A DNA stretch of 64,000 nucleotides, taken from the NCBI GenBank assembly GCA_017622795.1, contig JAGAQI010000047.1:124001-188000 (forward strand), read 5' to 3'. The first letter of the stretch is position 1; every line of letters starts with the position of its first letter. This document shows positions 43,940 to 51,366 of this stretch, in pieces. Both the position numbers and the translations under genes were made by a program. This DNA is from Lachnospiraceae bacterium (lineage in GTDB: Bacteria; Bacillota; Clostridia; Lachnospirales; Lachnospiraceae). The notes below the pieces were generated by a model. The model was not told the DNA's origin. It did no database searches and worked only from the letters and a program-made list of their open reading frames with translations.

Positions 43940-44744
43940 AATATTTATTCTCCTGATAGGTTTCTTTTGCAACAAAATAAACACGGTCCGAATCGGCCTT
44001 TGGCGCATCTTTGGAACAGGAATCGTACACTGCCACAAACTCCAGGCCTGCCTGTTCTAACAGCGCTTTGATTTGTTCCACCATATAAGCCCGCTGCACA
44101 TGGGATTCCTCCATGCGCTCAAAAAGCGGCGGCATATCTTCCTCGTCCTCTTCTTCAAATTCTGCCTTGGCATAAATGGTGATGTCATACTGATTCAGCT
44201 TCTTTTCCTTATCGTAAAAGTTCTCCCAGATAAGGCTGCATTCTTCCCGATTGTCCACTATGGTACGGTTGCCCATCATCACCTCATAGTGATACTCCGT
44301 TTTCATGTCAAAGATGAAGTATCCGCCCGGGTCCAGATAATTATTTACCAACTTAAACACCTGAAGCAAATCCTCCGCAGAGGTCAGGTAGTTCATGGAA
44401 TCGCAAAGACTGACCACAGCTGCCACGGTGCCGTATAATTCAAACTCCCGCATGTCCTGATTCAGATATAAAATGTCCTGTTCACACTCCGGATGCTCGT
44501 ATCTGGCAATGTCTAACATTTCTTCGGACAAATCGATACCAATCATATCGTAGCCTGCTTCGGCAAGACGTCTGGTCATGCTTCCGGTACCGCAGCCAAG
44601 CTCACATAAAAGACTGCCCGGTGCCACCCCGTATTCTTTCAGTAATCCGGTCAGGTAAGTTGTCCAGTCATCATACGGAATGTTGTCCATAAAGGTTTCA
44701 TATACTTTTGCAAAGCCCGTGTAGGCGTTCATTGGTTTACTCAT
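43932..44744 (-). CDS. Class I SAM-dependent methyltransferase
   Basis: A 270-residue protein with the SAM-binding glycine motif LCELGCGTGSMTRRLA, IGIDLSEEML for the ribose contact and a VVSLCDSMNYL motif IV. The family is Methyltransf_25/11-like; small-molecule or tRNA targets are both possible. First gene of a unit with the cyclo-ligase. Confidence 0.88.
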   Translation of the reverse strand: MSKPMNAYTGFAKVYETFMDNIPYDDWTTYLTGLLKEYGVAPGSLLCELGCGTGSMTRRLAEAGYDMIGIDLSEEMLDIARYEHPECEQDILYLNQDMREFELYGTVAAVVSLCDSMNYLTSAEDLLQVFKLVNNYLDPGGYFIFDMKTEYHYEVMMGNRTIVDNREECSLIWENFYDKEKKLNQYDITIYAKAEFEEEDEEDMPPLFERMEESHVQRAYMVEQIKALLEQAGLEFVAVYDSCSKDAPKADSDRVYFVAKETYQENKYYE

Positions 44745-44786
44745 GCGTTTCTCCTTTTGCCCAAAGGCAAATTTTCATCACATCCG

Positions 44787-44815
44787 ATTATACACTAACC
44801 ACGCCGAAACCGCAA
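44787..44815 (-). promoter_or_regulatory. Promoter of the methyltransferase unit
   Basis: Minus strand TTGCGG (44810-44815), 17-bp spacer, TATAAT (44787-44792). Confidence 0.6.
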
Positions 44816-44818
44816 GCA

Positions 44819-44847
44819 TTGCAAGAACAGGAAAAATCGGTTATACT
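44819..44847 (+). promoter_or_regulatory. Promoter of the histidine phosphatase gene
   Basis: TTGCAA (44819-44824), 17-bp spacer, TATACT (44842-44847). Its -35 box is four bases from that of the divergent methyltransferase promoter. Confidence 0.65.
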
Positions 44848-44905
44848 ATGGACAAAGTTTTCCAAACAGGAACCTTAAAATAACATCTTTCCAAAGGAGA
44901 CTACC

Positions 44906-45655
44906 ATGAATTTAATTTTTATCCGCCACGGCGATCCGGACTACAGTATTGACTCCCTTACCGAAAAAGGCTGGCGGGAGGCTGAGCTTCTCTCTGCCCG
45001 CACCACAAAATGGGACGTAAAGGAATTTTACTGCTCTCCCCTGGGCCGTGCCAAAGATACCGCATCCCTGACCTTAAATAAGCTTGGCCGCACCGCCACC
45101 ATCCACGAATGGTTAAAAGAATTTTATGTGGACGTCAAGGACCCGGAAACCGGAAACAACCGCATCCCATGGGACTTTATGCCAAATTACTGGACCAATG
45201 TTCCGGAGCTTTATCATAAAGACACCTGGCTGCAGGCTCCTGTCATGCAGACCGGCAAAGTAGCAAGCAAGTTTGAAGAAGTAAAACAGGGAATTGACGC
45301 TGTTTTGGCAGAGCACGGCTATGAACACAGCGGCAACTATTATAAAGTGGTAAAGGGCAATTCGGATACCCTGGTGTTCTTCTGTCACCTGGGCGTGCAG
45401 TTTGTCATTCTCTCCCACCTGCTCGGAATTCCGGCACCGCTTCTTTGGCAGGGCGCCTTTGTGGCACCAACCTCTGTTACGGTACTGACCACTGAAGAAC
45501 GTGTAAAAGGAGATGCGTATTTCCGCTTAAGAACCCTTGGAGATTGTGCTCATCTGTATGTAGGCGGGGAACCCTATTCCCGTTCCGGATTTTTCAGGGA
45601 ACAGTGCTTTGATAAAATTGATACACAGAATCCACCGGAAATATTGAGTTTTTAA
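44906..45655 (+). CDS. Histidine phosphatase (phosphoglycerate mutase-like)
   Basis: A 249-residue protein of the branch 1 histidine-phosphatase superfamily. RHG at residues 7-9 carries the phospho-accepting His8; YCSPLGRAKDTA supplies the second Arg and FFCHLGVQ the second His. The substrate is not evident. AAAGGAGA precedes the ATG. Confidence 0.92.
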   Translation: MNLIFIRHGDPDYSIDSLTEKGWREAELLSARTTKWDVKEFYCSPLGRAKDTASLTLNKLGRTATIHEWLKEFYVDVKDPETGNNRIPWDFMPNYWTNVPELYHKDTWLQAPVMQTGKVASKFEEVKQGIDAVLAEHGYEHSGNYYKVVKGNSDTLVFFCHLGVQFVILSHLLGIPAPLLWQGAFVAPTSVTVLTTEERVKGDAYFRLRTLGDCAHLYVGGEPYSRSGFFREQCFDKIDTQNPPEILSF

Positions 45656-45661
45656 TTAAGA

Positions 45662-45700
45662 ACCGGGCATATGCAAACCGCATATGCCCGGTGGTTTTAT
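45662..45700 (+). terminator. Terminator of the histidine phosphatase gene
   Basis: ACCGGGCATATGC (45662-45674) pairs perfectly with GCATATGCCCGGT (45680-45692), followed by GGTTTTATT. It also faces the convergent toxin gene. Confidence 0.85.
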
Positions 45701-45709
45701 TCCCGCTTG

Positions 45710-46006
45710 TTACTTAATGTTATCATAATGTGTCCACATTCGAATTATTTTTATAGTTCCTTGATACTCCACATCGTTCTCCACCATGATTTCTTCATAT
45801 ACCTGATATACCAACCGATGTTGAATATTGATTCTTCTGGAAAATATCCCGTCTAATTTTCCTACCAATTTTTCATACCGCGGAGGATTCTGATATGGAT
45901 TTTCCCTGACTACATCTACCAACACCTTTGCTTTATTGGAAATACCTATTTTCTTTAAATTTTCCAGATCTTTTAAAGCTTGTTTTGTAAATACAATCCT
46001 GTACAT
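45710..46006 (-). CDS. Txe/YoeB-type toxin
   Basis: A 98-residue RelE/YoeB-fold toxin. PPRYEKLVGKLDGIFSRRI, then QHRLVYQV, and a C-terminal IIRMWTHYDN match YoeB, whose Glu, Arg and C-terminal His-Tyr form the ribosome-dependent mRNA-cleaving site. It starts on the last base of the antitoxin stop (TAATG), so translation is coupled. Confidence 0.9.
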   Translation of the reverse strand: MYRIVFTKQALKDLENLKKIGISNKAKVLVDVVRENPYQNPPRYEKLVGKLDGIFSRRINIQHRLVYQVYEEIMVENDVEYQGTIKIIRMWTHYDNIK

Positions 46007-46254
46007 TACCAGCTCACCTTATCTTCTGAAATGCAATCATCTAAGGACTCTTTTGCTCCTTCTAAAATAGATTTGGTCATTCCAGGAATAGCATCTAAAA
46101 ATAAAGTCTCCTGAATTGCACTCCAATCACTCTCTGAAATCAGAACTGCATTTGCCCTTTTCCCTACAATTAATGTTGGTTCATGAAACATATTGACAGC
46201 CTCTACCAGATTATAAAGATCCTTTCTTGCATTTGTAATATTAATGGTCGACAT
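46006..46254 (-). CDS. Phd/YefM-type antitoxin
   Basis: An 82-residue antitoxin. The N-terminal half (INITNARKDLYNLVEAVN) is the Phd/YefM DNA-binding fold; the acidic C terminus should wrap the toxin. It is first in the operon, behind a promoter with paired palindromes. Confidence 0.9.
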   Translation of the reverse strand: MSTINITNARKDLYNLVEAVNMFHEPTLIVGKRANAVLISESDWSAIQETLFLDAIPGMTKSILEGAKESLDDCISEDKVSW

Positions 46255-46324
46255 AAATTAATCTCCTATAATTCTATTTATTTTCCAACTATTCTTCTTC
46301 GCATAAATATCTTATGTCACCCAT

Positions 46325-46353
46325 ATTATAACGTACGTAAAAACGTACGTCAA
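46325..46353 (-). promoter_or_regulatory. Toxin-antitoxin promoter with paired operator
   Basis: Minus strand TTGACG (46348-46353), 17-bp spacer, TATAAT (46325-46330). The spacer and -35 edge hold two copies of the palindrome ACGTACGT (46331-46338 and 46343-46350), 12 bp centre to centre. YefM-YoeB complexes bind such paired palindromes and repress their own promoter. Confidence 0.75.
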
Positions 46354-46374
46354 GAGTTAAAAACAATATTCAAC

Positions 46375-47856
46375 TCAAAATCCAAAAACTTTCTTTCGTA
46401 ATGGCAGATTTGCCACTAACGCCAAAAATCTTCGTACCGTCATTCGGCCAATGTTTTGTTTTTTATCATGACTCATAATATCCCAGCTACGAATCAGCCT
46501 CCTTTTAGGTTTATCTCCCCAGTAATGCACTCCTTCGTTTTCATGTTCCGGTCCCTCCGGAACAAAAATCACATCCGCTGCTTCTCTTAATTCCTGACTA
46601 TGAATTAATTTATCGAACAAACGCCAAAGTGTTTGATATCTTACATCGTTTAAATTCTCCATACATTCTTCGAAATAATTAGAAATAGCAAACACACGAT
46701 AAAAGTTTTCTTCCGCTTCCTCCAATAGCTCTACCATATACCGCAAAGGATTTTTTATAATACACTCTTCTTCTACCATATTATCAAACTCTATTTTCAG
46801 CTCATAAAACCAGTTCCATAATTCATCGGAAAACGTTATTTTCCCATCGTCTTCCCAGTACAAAACCATATCATCAGAATTTTGTCTGAACAACTCTTGT
46901 GTTGAAATTGGAATCACATAATACCCAGCATTACCGTATAAAATTTGTTGTTTTCTGCATACAACATCTTTAATTTCATCCCACAGTTCCCAAAAATCTT
47001 TACTAAAGGTTTCTGCAACTCCTTTAACAATTACCGCAGGAGCATCTGATGCACTCAAGCCGATTATTAATTTACTATATTCATTTTCATCTTTTTTATC
47101 ATACAAATAATACTCCTTTATGGCATTCATCATCTTTTTGCACTGTTCCTCAACCGTACATTCTTCCGACTTTTCATAGGTTTTCAGATAATTTATTGCA
47201 AATTTCATACCTTCAAAGGACAGATTTTCAAGTTCATCTTTTTCTCTCTGGTCGACCATTTTCAACATTTCATTTATACCATGTAAGACCGCATAGATTT
47301 CGCACTTACTTATAAATGCATATCGTTTATCTCCAAAATCACTCCATGCATCCTCATATCTATCATAATCTTCTGCCCCAATTTTACGATAATGTGCCTC
47401 AAATAAACTCCATGTGTCGAAATTTTTTATATGCTTACGTTCATCAAATAAGTAATTCAACCAACCTACATACTCCCACGAGCTCACAAATTCGCCATTT
47501 ACCATGGTAGCTGCTACTCCTTCTGTATATTGTTCTTCCAGAGTGTAAGCTGCAACCACTGCGTCATGAAACTGAGACCATCCTATTTTATTACTCCATA
47601 CGTAATTATCTTTACGATCATATCCGGCATTTTTCCAAACATCATCCTCAAAATAATTGTAATGAAAATTCATTCCATCCGAATCCATCTCAGCCTTACG
47701 TATTGTAATTATTTTCTTTCCAAATAAACTGGTGGATTCTATGTCCATCATGCCGCCGCACTGAAATACTGTTTTGACTTTTTCTGAAAACTCCTCCATT
47801 TTTCTTTCGTCTTTTGTTGCATTACCGCACCGCCAAAATTCCGCAAATGTTCCCAT
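46375..47856 (-). CDS. Uncharacterised 493-residue protein
   Basis: No family recognised. The protein is acidic, rich in Trp, Tyr, Glu and Asp, without signal peptide or membrane helices, and appears mostly helical. It ends with a basic stretch (RMTVRRFLALVANLPLRKK). It lies in the accessory region between a toxin-antitoxin pair and an XRE regulator, all on the same strand, which fits a mobile or defence-type cargo gene, but nothing in the protein proves that. The start at 47856 (MGTFAEFWRCG) is plausible; a second Met at residue 20 (MEEFSEK) is an alternative. Confidence 0.7.
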   Translation of the reverse strand: MGTFAEFWRCGNATKDERKMEEFSEKVKTVFQCGGMMDIESTSLFGKKIITIRKAEMDSDGMNFHYNYFEDDVWKNAGYDRKDNYVWSNKIGWSQFHDAVVAAYTLEEQYTEGVAATMVNGEFVSSWEYVGWLNYLFDERKHIKNFDTWSLFEAHYRKIGAEDYDRYEDAWSDFGDKRYAFISKCEIYAVLHGINEMLKMVDQREKDELENLSFEGMKFAINYLKTYEKSEECTVEEQCKKMMNAIKEYYLYDKKDENEYSKLIIGLSASDAPAVIVKGVAETFSKDFWELWDEIKDVVCRKQQILYGNAGYYVIPISTQELFRQNSDDMVLYWEDDGKITFSDELWNWFYELKIEFDNMVEEECIIKNPLRYMVELLEEAEENFYRVFAISNYFEECMENLNDVRYQTLWRLFDKLIHSQELREAADVIFVPEGPEHENEGVHYWGDKPKRRLIRSWDIMSHDKKQNIGRMTVRRFLALVANLPLRKKVFGF

Positions 47857-47920
47857 TTCAAAGCTCCCTTCATAGAACTATTAAAATGGTAACATTATTT
47901 TACCTTCGCTGTCATTCAGT

Positions 47921-48265
47921 TTATAACTGAATAGTACTCATATATTTTGAAAGTCCGATATAATATGCGGTTAAATAAGACTTATTTTCCTTGCCTTTTT
48001 CTAACCAACATACATCCATAACTACAGGGGGAGACACCACCTCTATCATATCCTCCATATGCACCTTCAATAATATGCTTAAATAAAACAGATTATCCAG
48101 GCTTGGAAGAGTTTTTCCCGAAAACCAATCATAAACTGATTGAAACGCACCTATTCCCAGTTCCTTCTGAATGTTTTTTACTGTTATCTTTTTTTCTTTA
48201 CATAATTTCTTTATTTTATTCCCTGTTTTCTTCATATCAATTTGTCTGAGCTGCATTTCATCCAC
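47921..48265 (-). CDS. XRE-family helix-turn-helix regulator
   Basis: A 114-residue protein. Residues 12-75 form a Cro/CI-type helix-turn-helix (KIKKLCKEKKITVKNIQKEL, then SVYDWFSGKTLPSLDNLFYL). The C-terminal 40 residues have no known domain. The real start may be the internal Met at residue 11. It is 64 bases upstream of the orphan 493-residue gene and could control it. Confidence 0.82.
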   Translation of the reverse strand: MDEMQLRQIDMKKTGNKIKKLCKEKKITVKNIQKELGIGAFQSVYDWFSGKTLPSLDNLFYLSILLKVHMEDMIEVVSPPVVMDVCWLEKGKENKSYLTAYYIGLSKYMSTIQL

Positions 48266-48361
48266 TTTCCATTCTTATATTTCATAGCGTAAATAGTTGT
48301 CATCGGATAGTCACCAAATACCAACACATTGAAAATATCAGTGAAGACCTCATTTATCGCT

Positions 48362-49142
48362 TTAGTTTCCCGTCAATAATTCTTCAAAGGCTTTTTCCGT
48401 CATGCCTGCCCTCTGTGCTCCGACAGAACGAGACAGCAGGCCATCCCGTACCAAGGCAAGTAAGGTAAGCAGCTGACCTTCCGCTTTTCCTTCTGCTCTG
48501 CTCATTTCCTGTAATTCAATAATTCCCTTACACACTTTATTTCCGACTCCTTCCCCTGAACCGCTTGTTATTTTTAAATTTGCTTTCAGACAAATATTTA
48601 GTAAATTTACTTCTTCATTGCCAAGGACGGACCAACGTTCGGTTTTAAACTTATCAAAATCTTTGATTTCCTCCGGGACAATCAGATTTAGCTTGTAATC
48701 TGACACATAATCTAAAATTGTTTTGTCCTGCACATCAAACATTTCGTGCAGACTTCTGGCACCGTCCCATGTGCCGTAGTTCCAGTACATGGTTATTTTC
48801 TTTTGCACACTCTCCAACCTGGTAAGCATAATTCAGTGCGTCGTAAAGCATGTTGCGGACCACCATGGCATAGTGGACATCGGTCTGATTTTCAATACCC
48901 ACAATCAGATAGGTGACACCACCGGCTGTTTTAACACAACAGCCCTTTAATACATCCCTCACTTTTTCCACTGCCACCGCACCTTGTAAGCCCTTGGGCA
49001 AGGCAAGCTCCGTTACATCCTTTTCCGCCAAGTCCTCCGGCTTAATCACCTGCTTTCCATGAAACAGAAAAAAATTGCAGGCATCCGCAAAGCGGGCATT
49101 GTCCCTCATATACTGCTTTGTTACTACGTTTGGTTTTCCCAT
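48362..49142 (-). pseudogene. Rpn/PD-(D/E)XK family nuclease, frameshifted
   Basis: Two overlapping frames together make one Rpn-family protein (recombination-promoting nuclease, often labelled putative transposase). The first frame starts MGKPNVVTKQYM at 49142 after AAGGAGG and contains the nuclease-core segment VGIENQTDVHYAMVVRNMLYD. It breaks near 48814-48819, where CAGGTTGGAGAG seems to carry one extra T; removing it would restore Gln-Val-Glu-Ser into the second frame, which runs on through YWNYGTWDGARSLHEMF to 48362. So the gene is probably inactive, unless the shift is a sequencing error. Confidence 0.85.
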
Positions 49143-49285
49143 TCCTTTCCTCCTTTTTGCGTACACTTGCAGGAGGTTTGAAAACTCCTGCTCTATCGTT
49201 TGGGATAAAAGCATGAATTTTCAGAATGATACTAAGATTTTTAGAATGGCATCTGCCAAATCGTTCAGAATTATGCTTTGTGTAC

Positions 49286-49314
49286 ATTATAGCACATTTC
49301 CATACATAAAACAA
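49286..49314 (-). promoter_or_regulatory. Promoter of the Rpn pseudogene
   Basis: Minus strand TTGTTT (49309-49314), 17-bp spacer, TATAAT (49286-49291). Confidence 0.55.
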
Positions 49315-49317
49315 CGC

Positions 49318-49339
49318 CGGAGTTTTATTAAAAACTCCG
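49318..49339. terminator. Hairpin upstream of the Rpn pseudogene
   Basis: CGGAGTTTT/AAAACTCCG with a short loop in the 49143-49558 gap. It could end transcription of the 308-residue gene. The remainder of this 416-base gap holds the promoter above; I see nothing else in it. Confidence 0.45.
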
Positions 49340-49558
49340 ACAATTTGTTTTTTTCATCCCGCAAACGTTTTATTTATCGGGATATATGATTTAACATAAA
49401 TTTTTTCCTTCAAAACAAGTTTGTGAAAAGGTACCAAAAATTGGCATAGCACGTTGTAGAAGGTGACGAAGGAAATTGGTGGATGGAGAAAATGTTTCTT
49501 TTATTTGCACAATTTCCTGCTGAAAATGGCGCTGCAGGGTCACTCCCGGCATATTCCT

Positions 49559-50485
49559 TTACGCACTCTTTCTCCTTTTCACTCCATACAACGTAGCATC
49601 CAATTCCTCATCTGTCATTGTTCCTCCACTTTCTCTATAGAAGAATGCCACTCTATCATGGTATTCCTCCAGAGCATCTTCATTCTGCTTACTGTAATCA
49701 ATGACCTTGTTATACATCCAGTGGTCTTCGGAGTGACGGTAAGACTTGATAATATCTTTTTTAGGAATCAGTTTTCCATCGTTATCTATCATACCTCCTG
49801 CAGCACGGATACGCTCAATAATAACTCTGGCAAAATACTGGCCGGTTCCAAACAAGTAATTCTTTCTAACAATCCCTTTTGGTACAACCAAAAGTTCCCG
49901 GCCATCCACAAGATAGCCCGCCTTTTGGGTCCACTGCCATTCTTTTGCTTCAGCATTCCAGAAATGGTATGACGTGATTCCATTACTTCTTACCCCATAT
50001 TTTTTCATCTGTTCCATTGTAAAATCATGAAGTAAGTCATGCAGTACATTGGTCAACAAATCCGACATACCGTCTTCTGCAAATCCCGGAACCAGTATCG
50101 CTAAATCCTGCACTACTCCAATGGTTTTGATTTCATGAATCAATGTTTCCAAAGGTCTAAGTACATCCAACATACCGTCTGCGGTGTGGCCCTTTCCGTT
50201 ATGTCCGTCACCATACCCCAGTCTGGTGCCGTTTTGTTCTCCCACATGAGAAAACAGTTCGTACTTGCTTCTTTTGTCCTCTGTTTCATACGCCTCATAC
50301 AGGCAGTCAAAGTAGGATTTCATTGTTTTCACTGCCTGCTTGCCCCACTCGTTATCCAGAGCTTCCATCAAACACGGATCGATGAACAGCAAATTATCAT
50401 CATTTACTGCTACATCCACAAAATCATAGGCAATATGGCCCCGCTCTCCGGTCAGCCATACATCTGTTACATGTTTTCTTTTCAT
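49559..50485 (-). CDS. Uncharacterised 308-residue protein
   Basis: No family recognised. It has no signal peptide or membrane helix. Distinctive segments are VWLTGERGHIAYDFVDVAV, LFIDPCLMEALD, GYGDGHNGKGHTADGM and YRHSEDHWMYNKVIDYS near the end. Conserved-looking acidic and histidine residues could suit an enzyme, but no motif is decisive. AGGAGAATAAGC precedes the ATG. It sits beside an ATPase-Toprim gene pair, a predicted short RNA and an Rpn pseudogene, all typical of defence or mobile regions. Confidence 0.7.
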   Translation of the reverse strand: MKRKHVTDVWLTGERGHIAYDFVDVAVNDDNLLFIDPCLMEALDNEWGKQAVKTMKSYFDCLYEAYETEDKRSKYELFSHVGEQNGTRLGYGDGHNGKGHTADGMLDVLRPLETLIHEIKTIGVVQDLAILVPGFAEDGMSDLLTNVLHDLLHDFTMEQMKKYGVRSNGITSYHFWNAEAKEWQWTQKAGYLVDGRELLVVPKGIVRKNYLFGTGQYFARVIIERIRAAGGMIDNDGKLIPKKDIIKSYRHSEDHWMYNKVIDYSKQNEDALEEYHDRVAFFYRESGGTMTDEELDATLYGVKRRKSA

Positions 50486-50617
50486 AATGCTTATTCTCCT
50501 TTACTAAAAAAACTGTTTTTTGGGCATCACTTAATACACCTGTGTTATTTCTGACACAGACACATCTATTATGAAAAGATAATGACCAACTCTTATTTTT
50601 CGAAAAAACGTTTTGGG

Positions 50618-50646
50618 TTGTAAAGCAGAAACGCAAATGATATAAT
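50618..50646 (+). promoter_or_regulatory. Promoter of a predicted short RNA
   Basis: TTGTAA (50618-50623), 17-bp spacer, TATAAT (50641-50646) with an upstream TG, giving the extended form TGATATAAT. It faces opposite to both neighbouring genes. Confidence 0.55.
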
Positions 50647-50652
50647 GATTTT

Positions 50653-50718
50653 GGTATTTTGCAGATCATTTACGGGTCATTGCAAAGTGGGGCTGAAGTT
50701 GGCGCTTCAGCCTTTTTT
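50653..50718 (+). ncRNA. Predicted ~66-nt small RNA
   Basis: Between the promoter at 50618-50646 and an intrinsic terminator (GGCTGAAG 50691-50698, CTTCAGCC 50705-50712, T6 50713-50718) there is room for a transcript of about 66 bases but no ORF. A first stem TTTGCA/TGCAAA precedes the terminator stem. Both neighbours are on the other strand, so this is not a leader of either. Existence of the RNA is inferred only from the promoter and terminator. Confidence 0.45.
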
Positions 50719-50728
50719 CTTTGGCTTT

Positions 50729-51364
50729 CTACTTTTTATCATACTCACTCCTTTCCACCCAGAGAGTTTCTCCCGGCAGCTGTTGAATGCAATATTCCAC
50801 AAACTCCAGTAAATTTGTTTCTTTAATTCCTTTTATACTCTGCGCAAAGGCTCTAACCTGATCAATGGTCTTATAACTCATTGGCTGAGTATTGATAGGG
50901 AAGATTTTTTTATAATACTCTCCCTTATCGGAAGAAGACAATCGCTGTGGCGTTAATCCGGCTTTGTAAAGTACATTTTCGAGGGTTCCTATATTGTAAA
51001 TTGGAACAATGTATTCTTCTAGTGGGTGTCCTTTAAAAAGCTCTCCGGATATGTACATTTCTTTTGTACGTTCATCACAATCATCAGTGTCCATAATCAT
51101 AAACAACTTAAAATTGAGCAGCTTCTTTTGTTTTTTGTCGTACTCAATGGAATATTCCTCGGCAAAAGCCTTTAGGTTGATAAACGGCTTTTTCTTTAAA
51201 TAATTCCAAATTCCATTAATCTAGATACTGCTTCTTCCGTTGTTATTTGCAACCATCTTATAAGGAATGCGCAGATTACTGCAAATGTACTTTGCCAGGT
51301 AAAGCTCTGACTTGCCATGCACCATAACAGCACATCTGGTATATCGTAATGTATTCGTCGGCAC
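50729..51364 (-). pseudogene. Toprim-like partner of the AAA ATPase, with an in-frame stop
   Basis: Read from the GTG at 51364 the frame gives 211 codons interrupted once, at codon 48, by TAG (51221-51223). The N-terminal part has the Toprim-type MVHGKSE with the conserved Glu, and after the stop comes FMIMDTDD with the acidic DxD motif, so the stop separates two halves of one active site. CAG (Gln) is the simplest ancestral codon. AAGGAGG inside the ATPase end supports the GTG start, two bases after the ATPase stop. ATPase plus Toprim gene pairs include RloA/RloB, AbiL and PARIS AriA/AriB; the exact family is not settled here. Confidence 0.75.
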
Positions 51365-51366
51365 TA

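Noticed and set aside
48362..49214. Calling the Rpn genes insertion sequences because the family is often labelled transposase
   Set aside because: Rpn proteins are PD-(D/E)XK nucleases; no inverted repeats or target duplications are seen around either gene.
49463..50554. Plus-strand frames of 169 and 139 residues
   Set aside because: Both are antisense to the 308-residue gene, have no ribosome binding site and Cys/Phe/His-rich shadow composition.
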